This document shows, piece by piece, positions 22,771-35,680 of a stretch of 64,000 bases of DNA (position 1 is the first letter of the stretch; the number at the start of each line of letters is the position of its first letter). The notes below the pieces were generated by a model, which did no database searches, was not told the origin of the DNA, and worked only from the letters and a program-made list of their open reading frames with translations. Position numbers and translations under genes: made by a program. Source of the stretch: Coptis chinensis (lineage: Eukaryota; Streptophyta; Magnoliopsida; Ranunculales; Ranunculaceae); NCBI GenBank assembly GCA_015680905.1, contig CM027378.1, positions 39,529,001 to 39,593,000 on the forward strand, written 5' to 3'.

Positions 22771-25700
22771 TATAAAAAAAAACCTATTAGATTTTTCCCC
22801 AATGCTACATCACCTGCACCTGCTTACTCCATAATATATCAACCAAATTCTTCTATTAATAATAATATTCATCCATTCTAACAATCTCTACCACAAACAT
22901 ACAAAAGCTCACTTGTATATTATAAATAATTTTACTCGTATGTTCTCCATTAACCATGTACAAAATAAATCTCGATGCTAAAGCTAATAAGCCAAAACCA
23001 AACATCTAGTTAAAGTGTTCATCAATTATCATCTACAAAAAGTTATAACTAAAGCAAATAAACAATATTTATTGAGCTGCAAAAATGACTCCCCCGCCTA
23101 AAGCTTTGCATATTCGTTTCCCCATGAAAAAGCTTGAAATCGACCTGGAAGGAACAAATAAAACACACAAACAATATTATATGTCTATTCAGTAGACTAC
23201 TTTAATCATAAACTAGCAAACTATTTTCTAGTGTTATTGAAGTTAACCCTACTCCCCCATCGTTCTTACGAGGATCATTTTCTAGAACTTAAAGGGTGTG
23301 GGTGACACGGAGACTTCGATCTTAGGGCTTAGTTCATATATAGCAATGTCTTTATGTGTCTCGGTAAGGTGGTCTGCAGTTAAACGCACAAGTGATCCTA
23401 AGGGCCGGCCACCAGTCCTAAGTGACACTAAGCCCTCTAGACCTGAGCCTAGGAGGCCTTAGATGCGAGGACTATATATGGCCAAGACGATGAACAAAGG
23501 CAAGTATTTGGCAAAAGCGCACTTACCGAGGCATTCGACATTCCTTCCCTTAACTCCCTCTAGTAAAATGAGTCTTAGACTGAAGAAAAAAAAAATTAAG
23601 TTCACCACGAATAATGAGTCTTGATATTTTGAACTTTGTGTATCAAGACCGTGGTAGAAATTTTCCAACTTCATCAAGATTCTAGATTTAAAACTTCAAA
23701 CCCAAGGCGATAACCAATCAACAAGCAAATAGAATATGGTACCATCACCATTAAAAGGAATATAAAACAATTAGACTAATAAGTTACTTCATTCTAAGAG
23801 AATACAGCTCAATCAAGAACAATGTAAGAAGCATAGATCACCATATTTCAAGTTAACCCCTACTTCGTTAAACCATATTTCAAGGGAACTACCTGTTCGG
23901 GATTTCACCAATTGAGAAATCAAGAAAGCTTTAACTTTGATTCACCAATTTTAATCTGAAAGAAAAACAAACGATTACGGAATCAATCAAATGCGATTAA
24001 GAAATCAATAACAAAAACAAGTGAAGATGGAAAAAGCAACGATGAGGAACATATTACATCTAGGCTTACGAAATCAATAGCAAACAAAACTTACAATGTA
24101 CGTGGTCTCGTCCATTGATGAAAAAAATAGAAGAGCCAACCTGAAGTAACTTAGAGGACCGCCACCAAACACATACACAAACTGTAGTTACACGGGTCAA
24201 ACTTTATTTCTGGACCCTTTCTTTTTAAGCAAAGAAAATAATTGTGAAAGCAAGTTATGTCCAATAGTTTCAATTATCACTTAATAATCAACTCAAAGGA
24301 ATCAAACTTAAACACCAAATACATTATAAATGAATGAGATACCACATACTGTGAAGGAAAGTGAGAAATGGAGAGTGCACAATCTTGGTGGTTAGCTTTT
24401 CTGTTTGGTGTTCTGCCCTTGTTTGTGTGGATACTTTGATCATGGAATGAGTTCAGGTTCTCTAGTCCTCTCAAAGCTCACTCTGGCTCTACTAAACTAA
24501 AGAAGACATAACAACTAGGCATTACATAGATAGTGGCTGGTAAAATTTAATTAATAAAGAGAGAGTTCAAGCATTAATAACTTCACTAAATAACTTACCA
24601 TACATTCACTACACCAAAACAGCAAATTTGTGATGCCAAAATGACTCTCCTCCGTCCTTGAAGTTCTGTAACACATGAGAATAAACAGTTGAACTCCAAT
24701 ATCAGATAAAGACAACCAACCATTTACCAAGTGTTATATCCATTACAACCACCACTAATAGAGATCACATACAACTACATATAGTTTGTCCTCTAGCTGG
24801 TATTTCTACTAGCATGTGCATAACCAATACCAAGTAAAAGTTTACTAAACAACCTAATAAACAATTAAACATCAGCATGGATTGTTAGGCACTCACGTTC
24901 TTAATAGCTTTTGTTGCTAGTTTTATTCCAATGATACAACCAACCCATGATATCGACTGAAATATTCCTCAGTTGTGAACCCTAGCAATCAATTGCGGTG
25001 GGGGAGGAATAACTTTGTAAACCTTAGAGGATGATACCCTATAACAGAGAAGACATGCATAGAAATCCTCTTTTACATTCATGTTGCTCAGAAAACTCCA
25101 TATTGGAGACAAACCAACTAAGGAAACTAAGGAAAAAGAAAAAGATGATATAATTCATTCATAGGTCTAACAATGAATTTCAAGCAATTACCTGGAAGCA
25201 CCACATTCAGCGACTATTGTATCCAAAAGATTTTTAACAAAGAGCATCACATCTTCAAGACATTTAGTGGCTAACGTTGTTGCGAGTCTACAAAGTTGGT
25301 ATATAGTATGTCATGCAGTTCATAATGGAATTTAATGTCGGAAATTTATATTCCAGAAGTCCTGGACCAAAAAAATTAACTTCGACTTCGTAATCTAAAC
25401 TTTCTAAATGTCCCGAACCACGTCCTCGCAGTATGGAAGTTGGAACAAATCCCAACCACCACCTAGATGAATACTACTATTACACCCAATCAATGCTAAA
25501 ACAAAAACAAATTTGTTTTACATGAAAAGAAAACAATGTGACTTTCAACAAAGGTATTCAAAAAGGGGGAACACTGCGGTAATGACCAGAGCATACAAAA
25601 AAAAAAGGAACATTCAAGTTTAAAGTATAGTTGAAAATACCAAGTGGAGGGGACAGAAGCTGGAAATTAGCATTTACATCAGAAAATCAGTAAGTTCTGG

Positions 25701-26369
25701 TACTTTTTAAAGGAATATTGTCGAACTATTAAGTATATTTCAGTCTTGATTTTCCGAAAAACAAAAACGAAGTTTTTCCGTGAAATTCCACGACTGGCAT
25801 GATTAGCAATCAAAAGCAGAAGAAAGCATAGATACCTGGCAGAGAATCGGGCTTTGGCGGCAAAGGATAACTCTCTTCAACAAATTTTAGCAACAACTCG
25901 CAAGGACCAGAAATGAAATCATCCAGTTCAAGACCCTGCTTCAAAACTAGTGAAAATGTAAACCAACAAAACAAGCAGCAACAAGTAGGCAGGCAGGCAC
26001 GCAGCAACAGGAAGCGACAGGCAGGTACGCAACAACAGGTAGGCACGCAGCCACAGCAGCAGCACGTAGGCAGGCAAGCAGCAGTAGGCAGGCTCCAACC
26101 ATTATTCCAAACTTGACCCTTCCCCATAATCCTCATTTATGAAGAATAACTCCTATACTAGATTGTTTAGATTTAAAATAAAACTAGGCAAAACAATAAC
26201 AAGCACAAAATGAAGTGTCTTTTCACTTGTAATATGACATAGATATAAAGCTAACGTAGTTAAACTCTGTACCACCTAACCCAACATCTATATGGTAATG
26301 TAAAGGATTAAAACACAAAAGCCGAGTAACACATAGTATGAGGCTAACCAAGTCTATTTACAATACATA
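22771..26369 (-). other. CACTA left-arm interior with exon-like segments
   Basis: No continuous gene was found. On the minus strand there are short open stretches with splice-like borders. 25836-25946 (LKQGLELDDFISGPCELLLK and KFVEESYPLPPKPDSLP) is bounded by CACTAG and CCAG/GTATC. 25192-25287 (LATTLATKCLEDVMLFVKN) is bounded by TTTGTAG and CCAG/GTAATT. About 24620-24660 (NFKDGGESFWHHKF) follows a GTTACAG. I do not recognise the family. CACTACACCAAAACAG at about 24605 resembles another CACTA terminus. Confidence 0.4.
25975..26100. repeat. Degenerate GCAGGCAGGCACGCAGCAACA minisatellite
   Basis: Variants of CAGGCAGGCACGCAGCAAC and CAGGTAGGCACGCAGC are tandemly repeated about five times, between two exon-like segments of the CACTA interior. 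Translation gives only Cys/Pro- or Gln-rich low-complexity peptides, so I do not call a gene. Confidence 0.7.
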
Positions 26370-28471
26370 TGGAAAATAAGGTGTTCTGGGCTGGAAGTGA
26401 ATATACAGAAAAGCCAAATATTTTTTGCTGGAATGGATGATGAGTTATGTACAAGAGTCAAGGATATTATTCAATTCTTAAGAGGGGAACTACTGGTCAA
26501 ATATCTGGGGCTGCCATTGATCACTACAAGGCTATCATATGCAAACTGTTTGCCTCTGGTGGACAAGGTGGAGAAAAGAATTCAAAGTTGGAAAGGCAAA
26601 AGCTTATCATATGCAGGACGTCTACAACTTATCAAAGTTGTACTAAACAATATGATCATATATTGGATTTCTTCATTCGTGCTCCCACAAAGTATTATTG
26701 AAGAGGTACAAAGTATATTCAGAAACTTCCTATGGACAAGACCAGATTGTATGACATCACATGCTTTCATTGGGTGGAGGTCTTTATGTTACCCTTATGA
26801 AGAAGGACTGGCTATAAGAGACGTGGAAACAATAAACAAGGCTGTGAATCTGAAACACATCTGGAACATTATTAGCAACAAGGAGACACTATGGGTTATG
26901 TGGGCGAGAAAACACATCATCAAGAATAAGAACTTCTGGGAAATGAAAACACCGAATGATTGTTCTTACAGCTGGAGACAGATTATGAAGGGAAGAAAGG
27001 ATGCAGAATATATAGCAAGATATCAAGTCGGAGATGGGAAAAGCATTAAGCTATGGACAGATCCATGGCATCCAGCAGGGGTACTGAAATCATACTATTC
27101 ACAAACCTTTGCTTATAACTCAGTCGCGAACAAGAATGCGAAGCTGGAAAAACTGATGGCAAATGGAGAATGGCAGATTTCACAAACATTGAGAATGCAC
27201 ATGCCCGATATCATTCAGGAAATGGAGGACACAGTGAGTATACATGGAGGAGAAGATCAAGCCATTTGGTCGGTCACTGTAGATGGAAGCTTCAAACTAA
27301 AAGAAACTTATCATGGCATCAGGGAGAAAGAACTCAAGGTAACTTGGAGCCATCTGGTATGGTTTAAACATAAAATACCACGACACTCATTCATCACTTG
27401 GATGCTGCTGAAAGATGGCTTAAAGACGCTGGTAAAGTTAAAGAAACAGAGAGTGGTGGATTCGACTACGTGCGTAATGTGCTGGCACGAGGAGGATACC
27501 GAAAGACACATTTTCTTGGACAAAGGTGTTGAGAAGAGCTGGGTATACTAGAGCGCGATTGGGCAGTTGGGAAGAGGAACTGGACTGGATACTAGAAACA
27601 TGCAGAGGTACAGGATTGAAGCAAGACACTCTCAAAATGGTAACTAATGCTTTTTTCTATGGAGTTTGGCAGGAACAAAAATAAGAGGATATTTGAGAAT
27701 GAACATAAGCTGGCTCAGCAGGTGGTGAATCAGATTATCAATGATGCAAAGACTAAACTGAGCTCAGTTACAAAGAAGATGGAGGTCGGACAGGAAAGAG
27801 AACGATATATGGGCTTGTGGAATATATTTGTGGACCCAATTGTACCCAAGACTATTCACTGTAATTGGGAAAAGGCCGGACCAGGTATTAGCATCCTAAA
27901 TTCAGACGGTACACTACAGGGCACTAAAGGGGGTGGGCTTCAGTGATACGAACAAGTGAAGGGCAAGTAATAGTGGCAGCAAAGGGAAAATCCCAATACA
28001 GCAGTATTGCACTTATTGAGCTACAGGGGATATGGCAAGGAATGAAGTTAGCACAGCAGAGAAGCATAACACGACTGGAAGCACAGACTGATTCGGCTAA
28101 TGTGGTTTCTTTTGTCAAAAAAAGAAATCACTATCCGTGGCAAGCAAGGAATATGATGAAAGATATATGTAATATGATAGCACATTTTGAATTTTTTTAA
28201 CATTAGGCATGTATATATAGAATGTAATAGACTAGCAGATGCACTAGCTAGTACTGTGCCTAGTGTAGGATTTATAGAAATCATTCCTAGCTCATTCTCA
28301 GAAGACATGAAAAAAATTATATTTGAGGATGCTAGCGGGAAAGACTATATCAGAATGTAATGAAGCTATTTCAAATTTATGAAAAGGGGTAGGGGACCTC
28401 TAAAACAACCTCGCTTGCTGATAAAAAAAAAAAAGGTGTACACTATAAAAAAAAAAAAAAAAAAAAAAAAA
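26370..28471 (+). mobile_element. 5'-truncated L1-type LINE inside the CACTA element
   Basis: It starts within the RT domain at about 26370-26380 and ends in poly-A. The tail is double: a run at about 28422-28434, GGTGTACACTAT, then a longer run at 28447-28471. No convincing target-site duplication was found; only a weak AAAATAA match exists at the two ends. 5' truncation and an A-tail are standard for LINE insertion by target-primed reverse transcription. Confidence 0.85.
26380..28360 (+). pseudogene. LINE RT C-terminal region, zinc-binding domain and RNase H
   Basis: A 384-codon open frame (26397-27551) starts at SGLEVNIQKSQIFFAGM and shows LLVKYLGLPLI, WKGKSLSYAGRLQLIKVVL, FRNFLWTRP, GLAIRDVETINKAVNLKH and the zf-RVT segment VWFKHKIPRHSFITWMLL with TCVMCWHEEDTERHIF. 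After a stop, an RNase H-like part follows (GISILNSDG near 27885, IALIELQGIWQGMKLA, AQTDSANVVSFV, NRLADALA near 28230). The fingers and palm with the YxDD box are lost by truncation. It resembles the LINE at 58085-61951. Confidence 0.85.
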
Positions 28472-30081
28472 TAACATTAATTCTAGAGATGTGAGTCAAA
28501 AAGATGGGTCAGTATATGTAGTGCATTATTAGCTAGCCTCAAAGAAGGGGTAACTATACTACAAGCCACAAGGTTTTCCTTATACCATCTTTTACTTGTT
28601 TAAGTGTAATTGTCCAAGTATTATTCATAATCATTTTGATTAAAGAAAGACTTGTCCAATAGGAGTTCAGGACCTCCAGTCACTCTGTAAGATAGTATTT
28701 CAAAGATTTTCTTGGTAGTAACTTGGATGGTCAGTTTGGAGATCACATCAGTTTCAACCTTGCTCTGAATGCTAAGCTAGTCACACTCTTAAGAAAACAA
28801 GAACACTTAACTACTGGATCACTCTAATAACTTCATATCAAGAACCTCAAGTTCCTTTTTTTCAACACTATATATAACATTAAACTATCTAGACCACTTC
28901 TTTTTTCCAGCACCCAGTCACAAGAACAGTTTGTTTTAACTATCTAGACCATGAAAACCACCTTCATATTGTATTAAACTAAGAAGAGATCATGATCACG
29001 AAAGCCCATTTCTACTTCATATTAGTTTAACCTTTAAGCATATCTGATTAAAGAACGACTACTCATGACCAAACAAACAAAAGGAAAAGGCAAAAAAGCA
29101 AACAGAGAAGCCTAAGAAAATACCCAAAAGAATATAAGAGATGGTGAGATGTGCACATTAAAGTGCAAGAAGCTCCTGAAAAAAAAATATGAATAATAAC
29201 GCACACAAGTGAAAAGAAAAATCAAATTTCACTTCATTTTCGTATTTACAATATATTTAGATTTCAAATTAAGGGGTTGGGATTAACAAACCTGATGAAT
29301 AGCATCGATGCAGAGTAATTGTTGGCAAAAATTGACGCTTTCAACATTATTTTCAAACAAAACCAGCAAATCTGCAAACCTTGTGATTAACAAATTAGAT
29401 TTCAAAAAATTAGCAAGACGGTAAGATGATTAAAGATACAAAAATAAAAAGAAATTACCCTTTTGCTTGAGATAAAGAGTGATAAGACTGTGCGAGAAGG
29501 TGAGATGGCGCTGAGCTCTAGCTTCTACGGTTCTCGATGCAAGAATTTAGAAGGAAACGCGGGGGGGGGGAGACCGCGAGAGAGAAGGATGGGAAAAGGA
29601 TAGGGCGGGGGTAATAGTGTGGGAGGAGAAAAAAAACATGACGGGTGTTGCCCGAAGAAGAAATATTTGATGGGCATGGGCAATCAATTGTGATAAAACC
29701 CCTCAATTTTATTTTTGACAGTTACCAACCGTCAAATACCACCCGGGCTTAGCGTAAAAAATCGTCTGTTTTCACGTACTGTATTAGGTATTACCATGGA
29801 TGCCTAGTGCAGAGAACCTTCTTAAGCTATGATGCAAATGGGTTAGAGAAAGCCATAGTGGCTACTGATATTCTACAGCACCAACTGGGCTAGAGAAACT
29901 CCAATAGCATTTCGATAGCAATGAGACAATAACCTTCATGTAATGTTGAATGTTGGCTGCTGGCTTGCTGCCACATATATTACCCAAAACAATGTGAATT
30001 AAAATGTGAAACAGACTTAGGGCAAGATCAAACTACCCCTATAAAAAATCACACAAGATCTGAATGTTGCGAAGTAGAAAT
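28472..30081 (-). other. CACTA interior with two further exon-like segments
   Basis: Two minus-strand segments read as one spliced frame. 29459-29545 ends ASRTVEARAQRHLTFSHSL and ITLYLKQK before G/GTAATT. 29292-29371 (LLVLFENNVESVNFCQQLLC, then IDAIHQ) runs from TTTGCAG to ATCAG/GTTTG. Joining them in phase gives KQK-D-LLVLF. No ATG in frame was found upstream. The family is not recognised. Together with the segments at 25192-25946 they look like a multi-exon gene fragment rather than random frames. The rest is featureless AT-rich DNA. Confidence 0.4.
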
Positions 30082-31087
30082 TGTAGGAACTATTATGGTT
30101 TCACCGAATGATTTACTACGAACCGCGAAACACCCACACGCAGCGGAATAAGGGGTGTCACGGTTTGGTTAGAAATTTACCTTTAGATCGGCTAAGATAA
30201 TTCCAAGAATCCAATGGCTATGAAATCAACAACATTTTGATCTTCTGTTGTATTCCTATCTTTAGATTGGACGTTGTGTGGGCAATGATCTACCAACCTC
30301 TTCTTTCTCACTTGGCCTCTATCACTCTAAAAAATGGAACCGATTTTGGATCTATCTTTTCTTGCGCAAAACCTTGATTTTTCTTGTGTAGAAAACGGTC
30401 AGAGAAAAATATTTCTATTTATAGGCTACAATAGGGACCATGAGGAGAAATTAGGGTTGGGTCTCCTGACGGGCTTGGGCTTCCCATGTTCACCCAAAAC
30501 ACATGACTCAAGTCCATCAACAAATGGCTTATTCCACTAAAGGCCATTGTTGCACTACTGCCCTAATCCCAAATTACGTGTCAGCGTTTATGGGCTCCAT
30601 ATTATATGCTCATTGATCTCCCCGTATTTAAGATATCGAATGCCTGTTGATTAAGTCAAGTTACTGATATCTACATTAATCAACTTCTTATGTCCTTGAG
30701 TAGTACCACTCAACCTCATTGTCATGTCGGATCAAATCCACCTGCAGGGTTTACATAACAATCCTTATGAGCTCCTCAATGGGACATCATCAGCCCGACT
30801 CCTTGTGGGACACGGATTCCTTCTATAATCAACAACACACCTTACATACAATGTCATTACCTAATCCATCGAGTTTGTTGATTCACAAATGAATCTCACT
30901 CATTGATGATTTAAAGCAATGTACAATGCACGTAAGTGCCCGTTATTATATCCGGATTAGGAGGACAAACATCCATAATAATAGAGGTGTTTGTTCTCTT
31001 ATATAGTCAGTATAAAGAAAAACAACCTCACTTGGTCCTGTTCAATACATACATAGTATACTAGTGTAATCCTATAGTTAAAATAGA

Positions 31088-32597
31088 TGATAAAAGGTAA
31101 AAAAACGAATAGTTTTACCTACAAATAAATGATAGAATTCGAACGCAAGTAAAACTAAAACTGAACCAAGTCTACGGGACTATTTATCAAAGATTTCTAC
31201 TCTCGATTCTATCGAAATAGAATTGGAGTAAAAGATTCGTTCCGCTCCTAGTTCTTTAGAATTAGCGTTTCCTAAGTTTATCGGTCTATCCAAAGTCAAT
31301 GAGAGATTTACGAATTTATACTATGATGCAAATTATACTCAAATACTTAACTATGATAATTCAACTACGGCAATACTAAATTGATACTATGATAAGGAAT
31401 TAGGGGGGATTGATTCCACCTTAACTCGACTTAATTTACTAACGAAGAATCGTCGTAATCTGAATTGAACTGCTTTCGCATAACAATTGGTTCTTCCTAA
31501 TCCCTAGTTGTTCATGGTAATCTCTACCAACTAACATCTAGCATGTGAAACAATCAAACTCATTCTCATGGCGAACTAATCGTTTCTAGAATGGAATGGA
31601 AATTACGACTACTCTACGCTAACACAAATCAAGTTTCATCAAGGTTTCTTCAACCCCGTCTAATGGAGGTTTAGCATAGAATCATTATGCTATTATTTTC
31701 CAATAAAATTAAACAAGGCATGGTATAAAGATTCTAACTTTGCTTATTTAAATTCAAATGTAAGTATCAAATTGCTAGATTTAATTGAAACTAACAATGA
31801 TAAATACTAAATCTATGAATTGAAACTATAATGATTAAATGGAAATAAAACTAGATTATCAAGAACTAAATTACTTTATTAATCTAATGAATAAATAACA
31901 ATTGATTCAAATACTAAATTAAAACAAGATGAAAATGAAAATTAATTAATTAATGGATTGAAAACTAGATCTAGCCTTATTCTCTAATGGCTACTTTCTA
32001 CCCTCCGCTAAGAATTTCTTAAGAGCTAAGTCTTTTGTGTTGAAATGGAGGAGACCAGATCCACATTTTCGTGCATGGGCTGAGGAGCCATGTTTCGGGC
32101 CAAAAAATCGAGCCGAAACCCTAATTTCTTCAGTCCACATAGGCTTTTTCAGCTAGATTTGACTTCCACAGATATTTCGTCCACTTTTGCTGCTCTGATT
32201 GGGTCAAGATTTGGACCATTGGAAAACTGATTCCAAGCCGGTCGTTTTGGCATAAGGTAGGCCTAATTCCGAGGTCGGACCTCAAAGATATGGTCTTCGG
32301 AAGTTCTGCTGACTTTTGTGTGTTGTTTCTGCCCACGTTGACTTTGACTTTTCAGTTTTGATCGGGTTTTGCAAAGGCTTTTTCTCCTTGAATCTTGGCC
32401 TTTAATCATAGAAATTCTTAGCAACCAACCCTTGCTCCTTTATCTTGCCAAAGTGACACATTTCTGCACATACTTGACTTCAATGCCTGAAATTCATAAA
32501 AGCACGTAATCAGTATTAACTCTTATTTATAACTAGCATAATTGGTCTAAAAACATTATTGTTAAAGGGTTAAAACTACACTTTTGGGATCTTATCA
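31088..32597 (-). repeat. 3' LTR of A2
   Basis: A 1510-bp LTR, TGATAAAAGG to GGATCTTATCA on the plus strand. It adjoins the polypurine tract (opposite strand of CCACTCCCAAAC at 32601-32612). It is full length, unlike its partner 45057-46362, which has lost about 200 bp. Confidence 0.92.
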
Positions 32598-34408
32598 AAC
32601 CACTCCCAAACAGCATTTTGCTTGTCCTCAAGAAAATATGAGAAATTAGAATAAGTGACCAAAAATAGAGTTCTAATTACTCTCGTTTTGCCGAGTGCGA
32701 TTGTATTGACCATATACAATAAGGCCTTAAACCACTAGGAATTCCCTAGTGGACGAGTTATAGCCTCGTGAGAGTTTTCTAGTGAAGGTATTCACAAACT
32801 TCATCTATACTAGAATGACTAAGAAATAAAACTATTGTTTCCTTATTTATGCCTCAATTATCTATACATCTCACTAGCAATGAATACAAAATAATCAAGT
32901 CGAACCCTAAGCTAAATATATGCATAATAATCAATCATCTACAAATAAATATATATACAATGAGTAATACTATGAAATGCACTAGCAGGTCCATTTATGA
33001 AAACTCGGAATAGTGTCCTTAAGTAGGTCCTCACATAAATGTCAAGACAAAACCACTCGATTTTTTTCCTCAAGTTTACATCTACTCCGATTGTGCGGTG
33101 GGCACTTTACCTTACAATCTCAATGATACACAAGGAAGTCGGAGTCGATCAAACACATCTACCACTTACTATCACACTAACCTATTCCTAATTGAGCTAG
33201 AGGTCTTTATTAGGTGTTGCGAGGATTAGGAGATGGTTTAAGAAGGAAGGAAATGGATATTCAAAAGGACAAGTCTGAGATAATAGAGTCTTCATGTTAT
33301 GTAACTAGAGAAAACCTTGTTCCTTACTTTTGCTTCTACCCTTTGTTTCCATCCTTGGCCGTATTTTTTTTTTCTTTGACTTTTGACTCCTTCGATTCTA
33401 TTTTTGGAGTTCTAACTCTTTATTTTCTTTTCTTTTATTTATTTATTTATTTTTATTTGGATGAAAACTTTCTTTTCTTATCTGAAGCGACTAACAAATT
33501 CTTGATTTCAAAGGTTTTTTTTTTTTTTTTCTATTCTTCATCTCTATTCTCAGACTCATTCAAAGAATGGGTAGGCTGATTTTTATTTTTATTTTGTTTT
33601 GTAACATGTTAAAGGATTTGCAGTTTATGAAAGGCTAAAGAAAGGCTCAGAGGGGCGACTAGCGGAAAATAATTTCATAGGTTTGAATTTTTGGCTATAT
33701 CAATCTGCTTAGGATATAGTATAGTGATCAAGCAAGTGGATGTGTGATTTCTCTATCCGGATTTTATTTCTCCCTTGTGTCATTTCTCAAATGTTTCACT
33801 CATATAAGGCTTTATGCTATATTCTCACAGGATTTGTAGAATAAGTACTCTAGCCTAGATTTCATAAACTTACTGCCAACAATCATAGATACTCATGTAA
33901 CTTATTTATAGATAGATGCAAAGATTATTACCTACATATTAACCTAAGTTTCTAAAAACTATTCTAATACAAATGCTACGTGAGACTTCTAGATTATTGA
34001 GAGCATAGAGAAAGAAAACAATATCAATATTCCTAAGTGTATAGCATAAACTTTTTATTTATATTTTTAAATTTTTTGAATTTTTTAACTAGAAAACAAG
34101 TGCATATTATACATATTTATATCCTAACAGATGCCTTAATTACACGTGTTTCTATCCCCCCCCCCCCCCCTAAACAAGAAGCATGCTTTGTCCTCAAAGT
34201 ATTTAAATAAATAGGGTAGAGAAATACCATAGAAACGCGTGAAATTCTGGAACATCTGCAAAACAAGGATAAAACATACTAATATAGAAAAAGAATAACA
34301 TACGCAACTCTATATGAGTTCCACCCATTATGGGGTTAACAAGAATCAAATTGCTTAGGACATAAGCAGACACTAATTGAAACTAAAAACTTACCTTAAC
34401 TCCCGCGT
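32598..34408 (-). other. A2 3' noncoding region with antisense ORF
   Basis: It matches A0 1-1374 and A1 13743-15589. It contains the polypurine tract at the LTR and a C10 run at about 34157. On the plus strand, i.e. antisense to the element, a 121-codon frame (33214-33579) begins MLRGLGDGLRRKEMDIQKDK and becomes Phe/Leu-rich. A0 has the same antisense frame (477-755) for 92 codons, while A1 has it broken. Whether it is translated is unknown. Its hydrophobic tail comes from A/T runs. Confidence 0.6.
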
Positions 34409-35329
34409 CTAAGCATTATCTTCCTCCTCCTTAATAAATAAATGAGGTTCCTTCGCATCCTGCCACACCATGGTGATTTGCCAGCCTTCACGCCATTTAT
34501 CATCTACAATCGCTAACCTGTTTAGCGCCACTTGGTCTGATGGAGTGTAAGGGGCAACCCAATGAGGTTGCACCTGCCATCCCGGCCAAGTCATAGCACA
34601 GAAAGATCGAATAATACAATTTGTGGGTCTCACAATGTCGACCCCAATCCAATCCGTGAAACGGGCACAAAAGACAGGGAAGAAACATAGCATAATACGG
34701 CAAACTAAAATAGGCATAAGAAGGTACTTATGCCTCATACTCTGGGCTCATGCTAAACTAGATATTAATATCTTGGGAATGTCATATAGCAGGCGACCCT
34801 TAGCTAGAGTAAGGAAAATGTCGCAAGTGGCGTCATTCGCAGAAGAAAAATGCCACTCCCTTAATATGTTTAGCATGATAAAGAACATGACCGTGCCGAC
34901 GTTAATGTACCAGCTACCAAGGGCTACGTTATATGTTCCTTGGTCCTCTATACAAAAAATGCCAGCCCCATAATTCTCATGCAAAAGCTCGTAGTTGTAG
35001 GCAGAGAAATTATCCACTATGTAGGCCCATGGGTCTTGAATCTCAGCAGGCATCGGAAGGTCAACAACAAAAGCCAACAAGAACTTGGTTATTTCCATTG
35101 GTTCGTCATCAATGTTGATGGAGAACACGTGTTTTTCGTCCATCCGATAAAAGAATTTACAATGGTTATAAAAATACGAGGTAAGTGTAAGAGAATACAG
35201 TTTATCAGAACTTACCATTAAAGATTGTCATCCTGCTTGTATGATTACTTTGCGGAACCACGCGCCATAGGTGTCACTTTGGAACAAGTCTTCAAAAGAC
35301 TGTTCTGGTATTATACGAGGGGATGTCAT
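34409..35329 (-). pseudogene. A2 second env-position ORF
   Basis: It begins MTSPRIIPEQSFEDLFQSDT at 35329, stops once after 33 codons, then reads open through YFYNHCKFFYRMDEKHVFSI, DEPMEITKFLLAFVV, EIQDPWAYIVDNFSAYNYEL and VALGSWYINVGTVMFFIMLN. After one more stop come MPILVCRIMLCFFPVFCARF, WPGWQVQPHWVAPY and FIKEEEDNA. The start resembles that of the first env-position ORF (RILSEQAF versus RIIPEQSF). Two hydrophobic stretches of about 18-20 residues may span membranes. Only two stops break it. The function is unknown; it is at an env position but shows no envelope motif I can name. Confidence 0.6.
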
Positions 35330-35411
35330 CACAAAACTACCCTCTGAAACAGCCACAACGATCCTGGAACAACCCACAGAAAATCGGAATTTTTTGTGTT
35401 TACGGAAATCA

Positions 35412-35566
35412 GGGCACGGGGGCGCTCCGGAGAAATTTGACTTACAGTGTTTTGGGCGTGGGTCACGCTCAAGTTTGGTCTTGGGAGGGCGCGGACGCGC
35501 TCAAGAGAAAACTAGACTTACAGTGAGTTAGGCGCGGGTGGCACTCCACTGAGGCACATGCGCGCT
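35412..35566. repeat. GC-box array upstream of the A2 second env-position ORF
   Basis: GC-rich boxes recur: GGGCACGGGGGCGCTCC, GGGCGTGGGTCACGCTC, GGGCGCGGACGCGCTC, GGCGCGGGTGGCACTCC. They are spaced by AT-richer segments such as GAGAAATTTGACTTACAG and AAGTTTGGTCTTGG. The latter with its flanking box resembles ATTGGTCTTGCCGAGAGCGC in the C2 LTR (55161-55180). Confidence 0.7.
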
Positions 35567-35671
35567 TTTAGCAGCTTAGTGCTGAAGTGAGAAAGAAAAA
35601 GAAGGAAAATTGGGAGTTAAAGGTGAGAGATGAAAGTGAGAGGTGTGAGTTTTGTGTGGAGTATGAATGAA

Positions 35672-35680
35672 GTTTATATA
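35672..35680 (-). promoter_or_regulatory. Promoter-like TATA box before the second A2 env-position ORF
   Basis: The minus strand reads CCTATATAAAC followed by a CT-rich, G-poor stretch (CTCCACACAAAACTCACACC) typical of plant 5' leaders, some 340 bp before the ATG at 35329. This suggests an internal promoter, by motif only. Confidence 0.4.

Noticed and set aside
25810..26136. Cys/Pro-rich 108-residue protein on the minus strand
   Set aside because: Its Cys-rich half comes from the GCAGG minisatellite; only the last 37 residues, a separate exon-like segment, look coding.
28422..28471. Polyadenylation-linked host gene end
   Set aside because: The two A runs follow LINE RNase H sequence and are best explained as the LINE tail.
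26370..28480. Target duplication of the LINE in the CACTA arm
   Set aside because: Only an A-rich seven-base match at the poly-A tail, which is not distinguishable from the tail itself.
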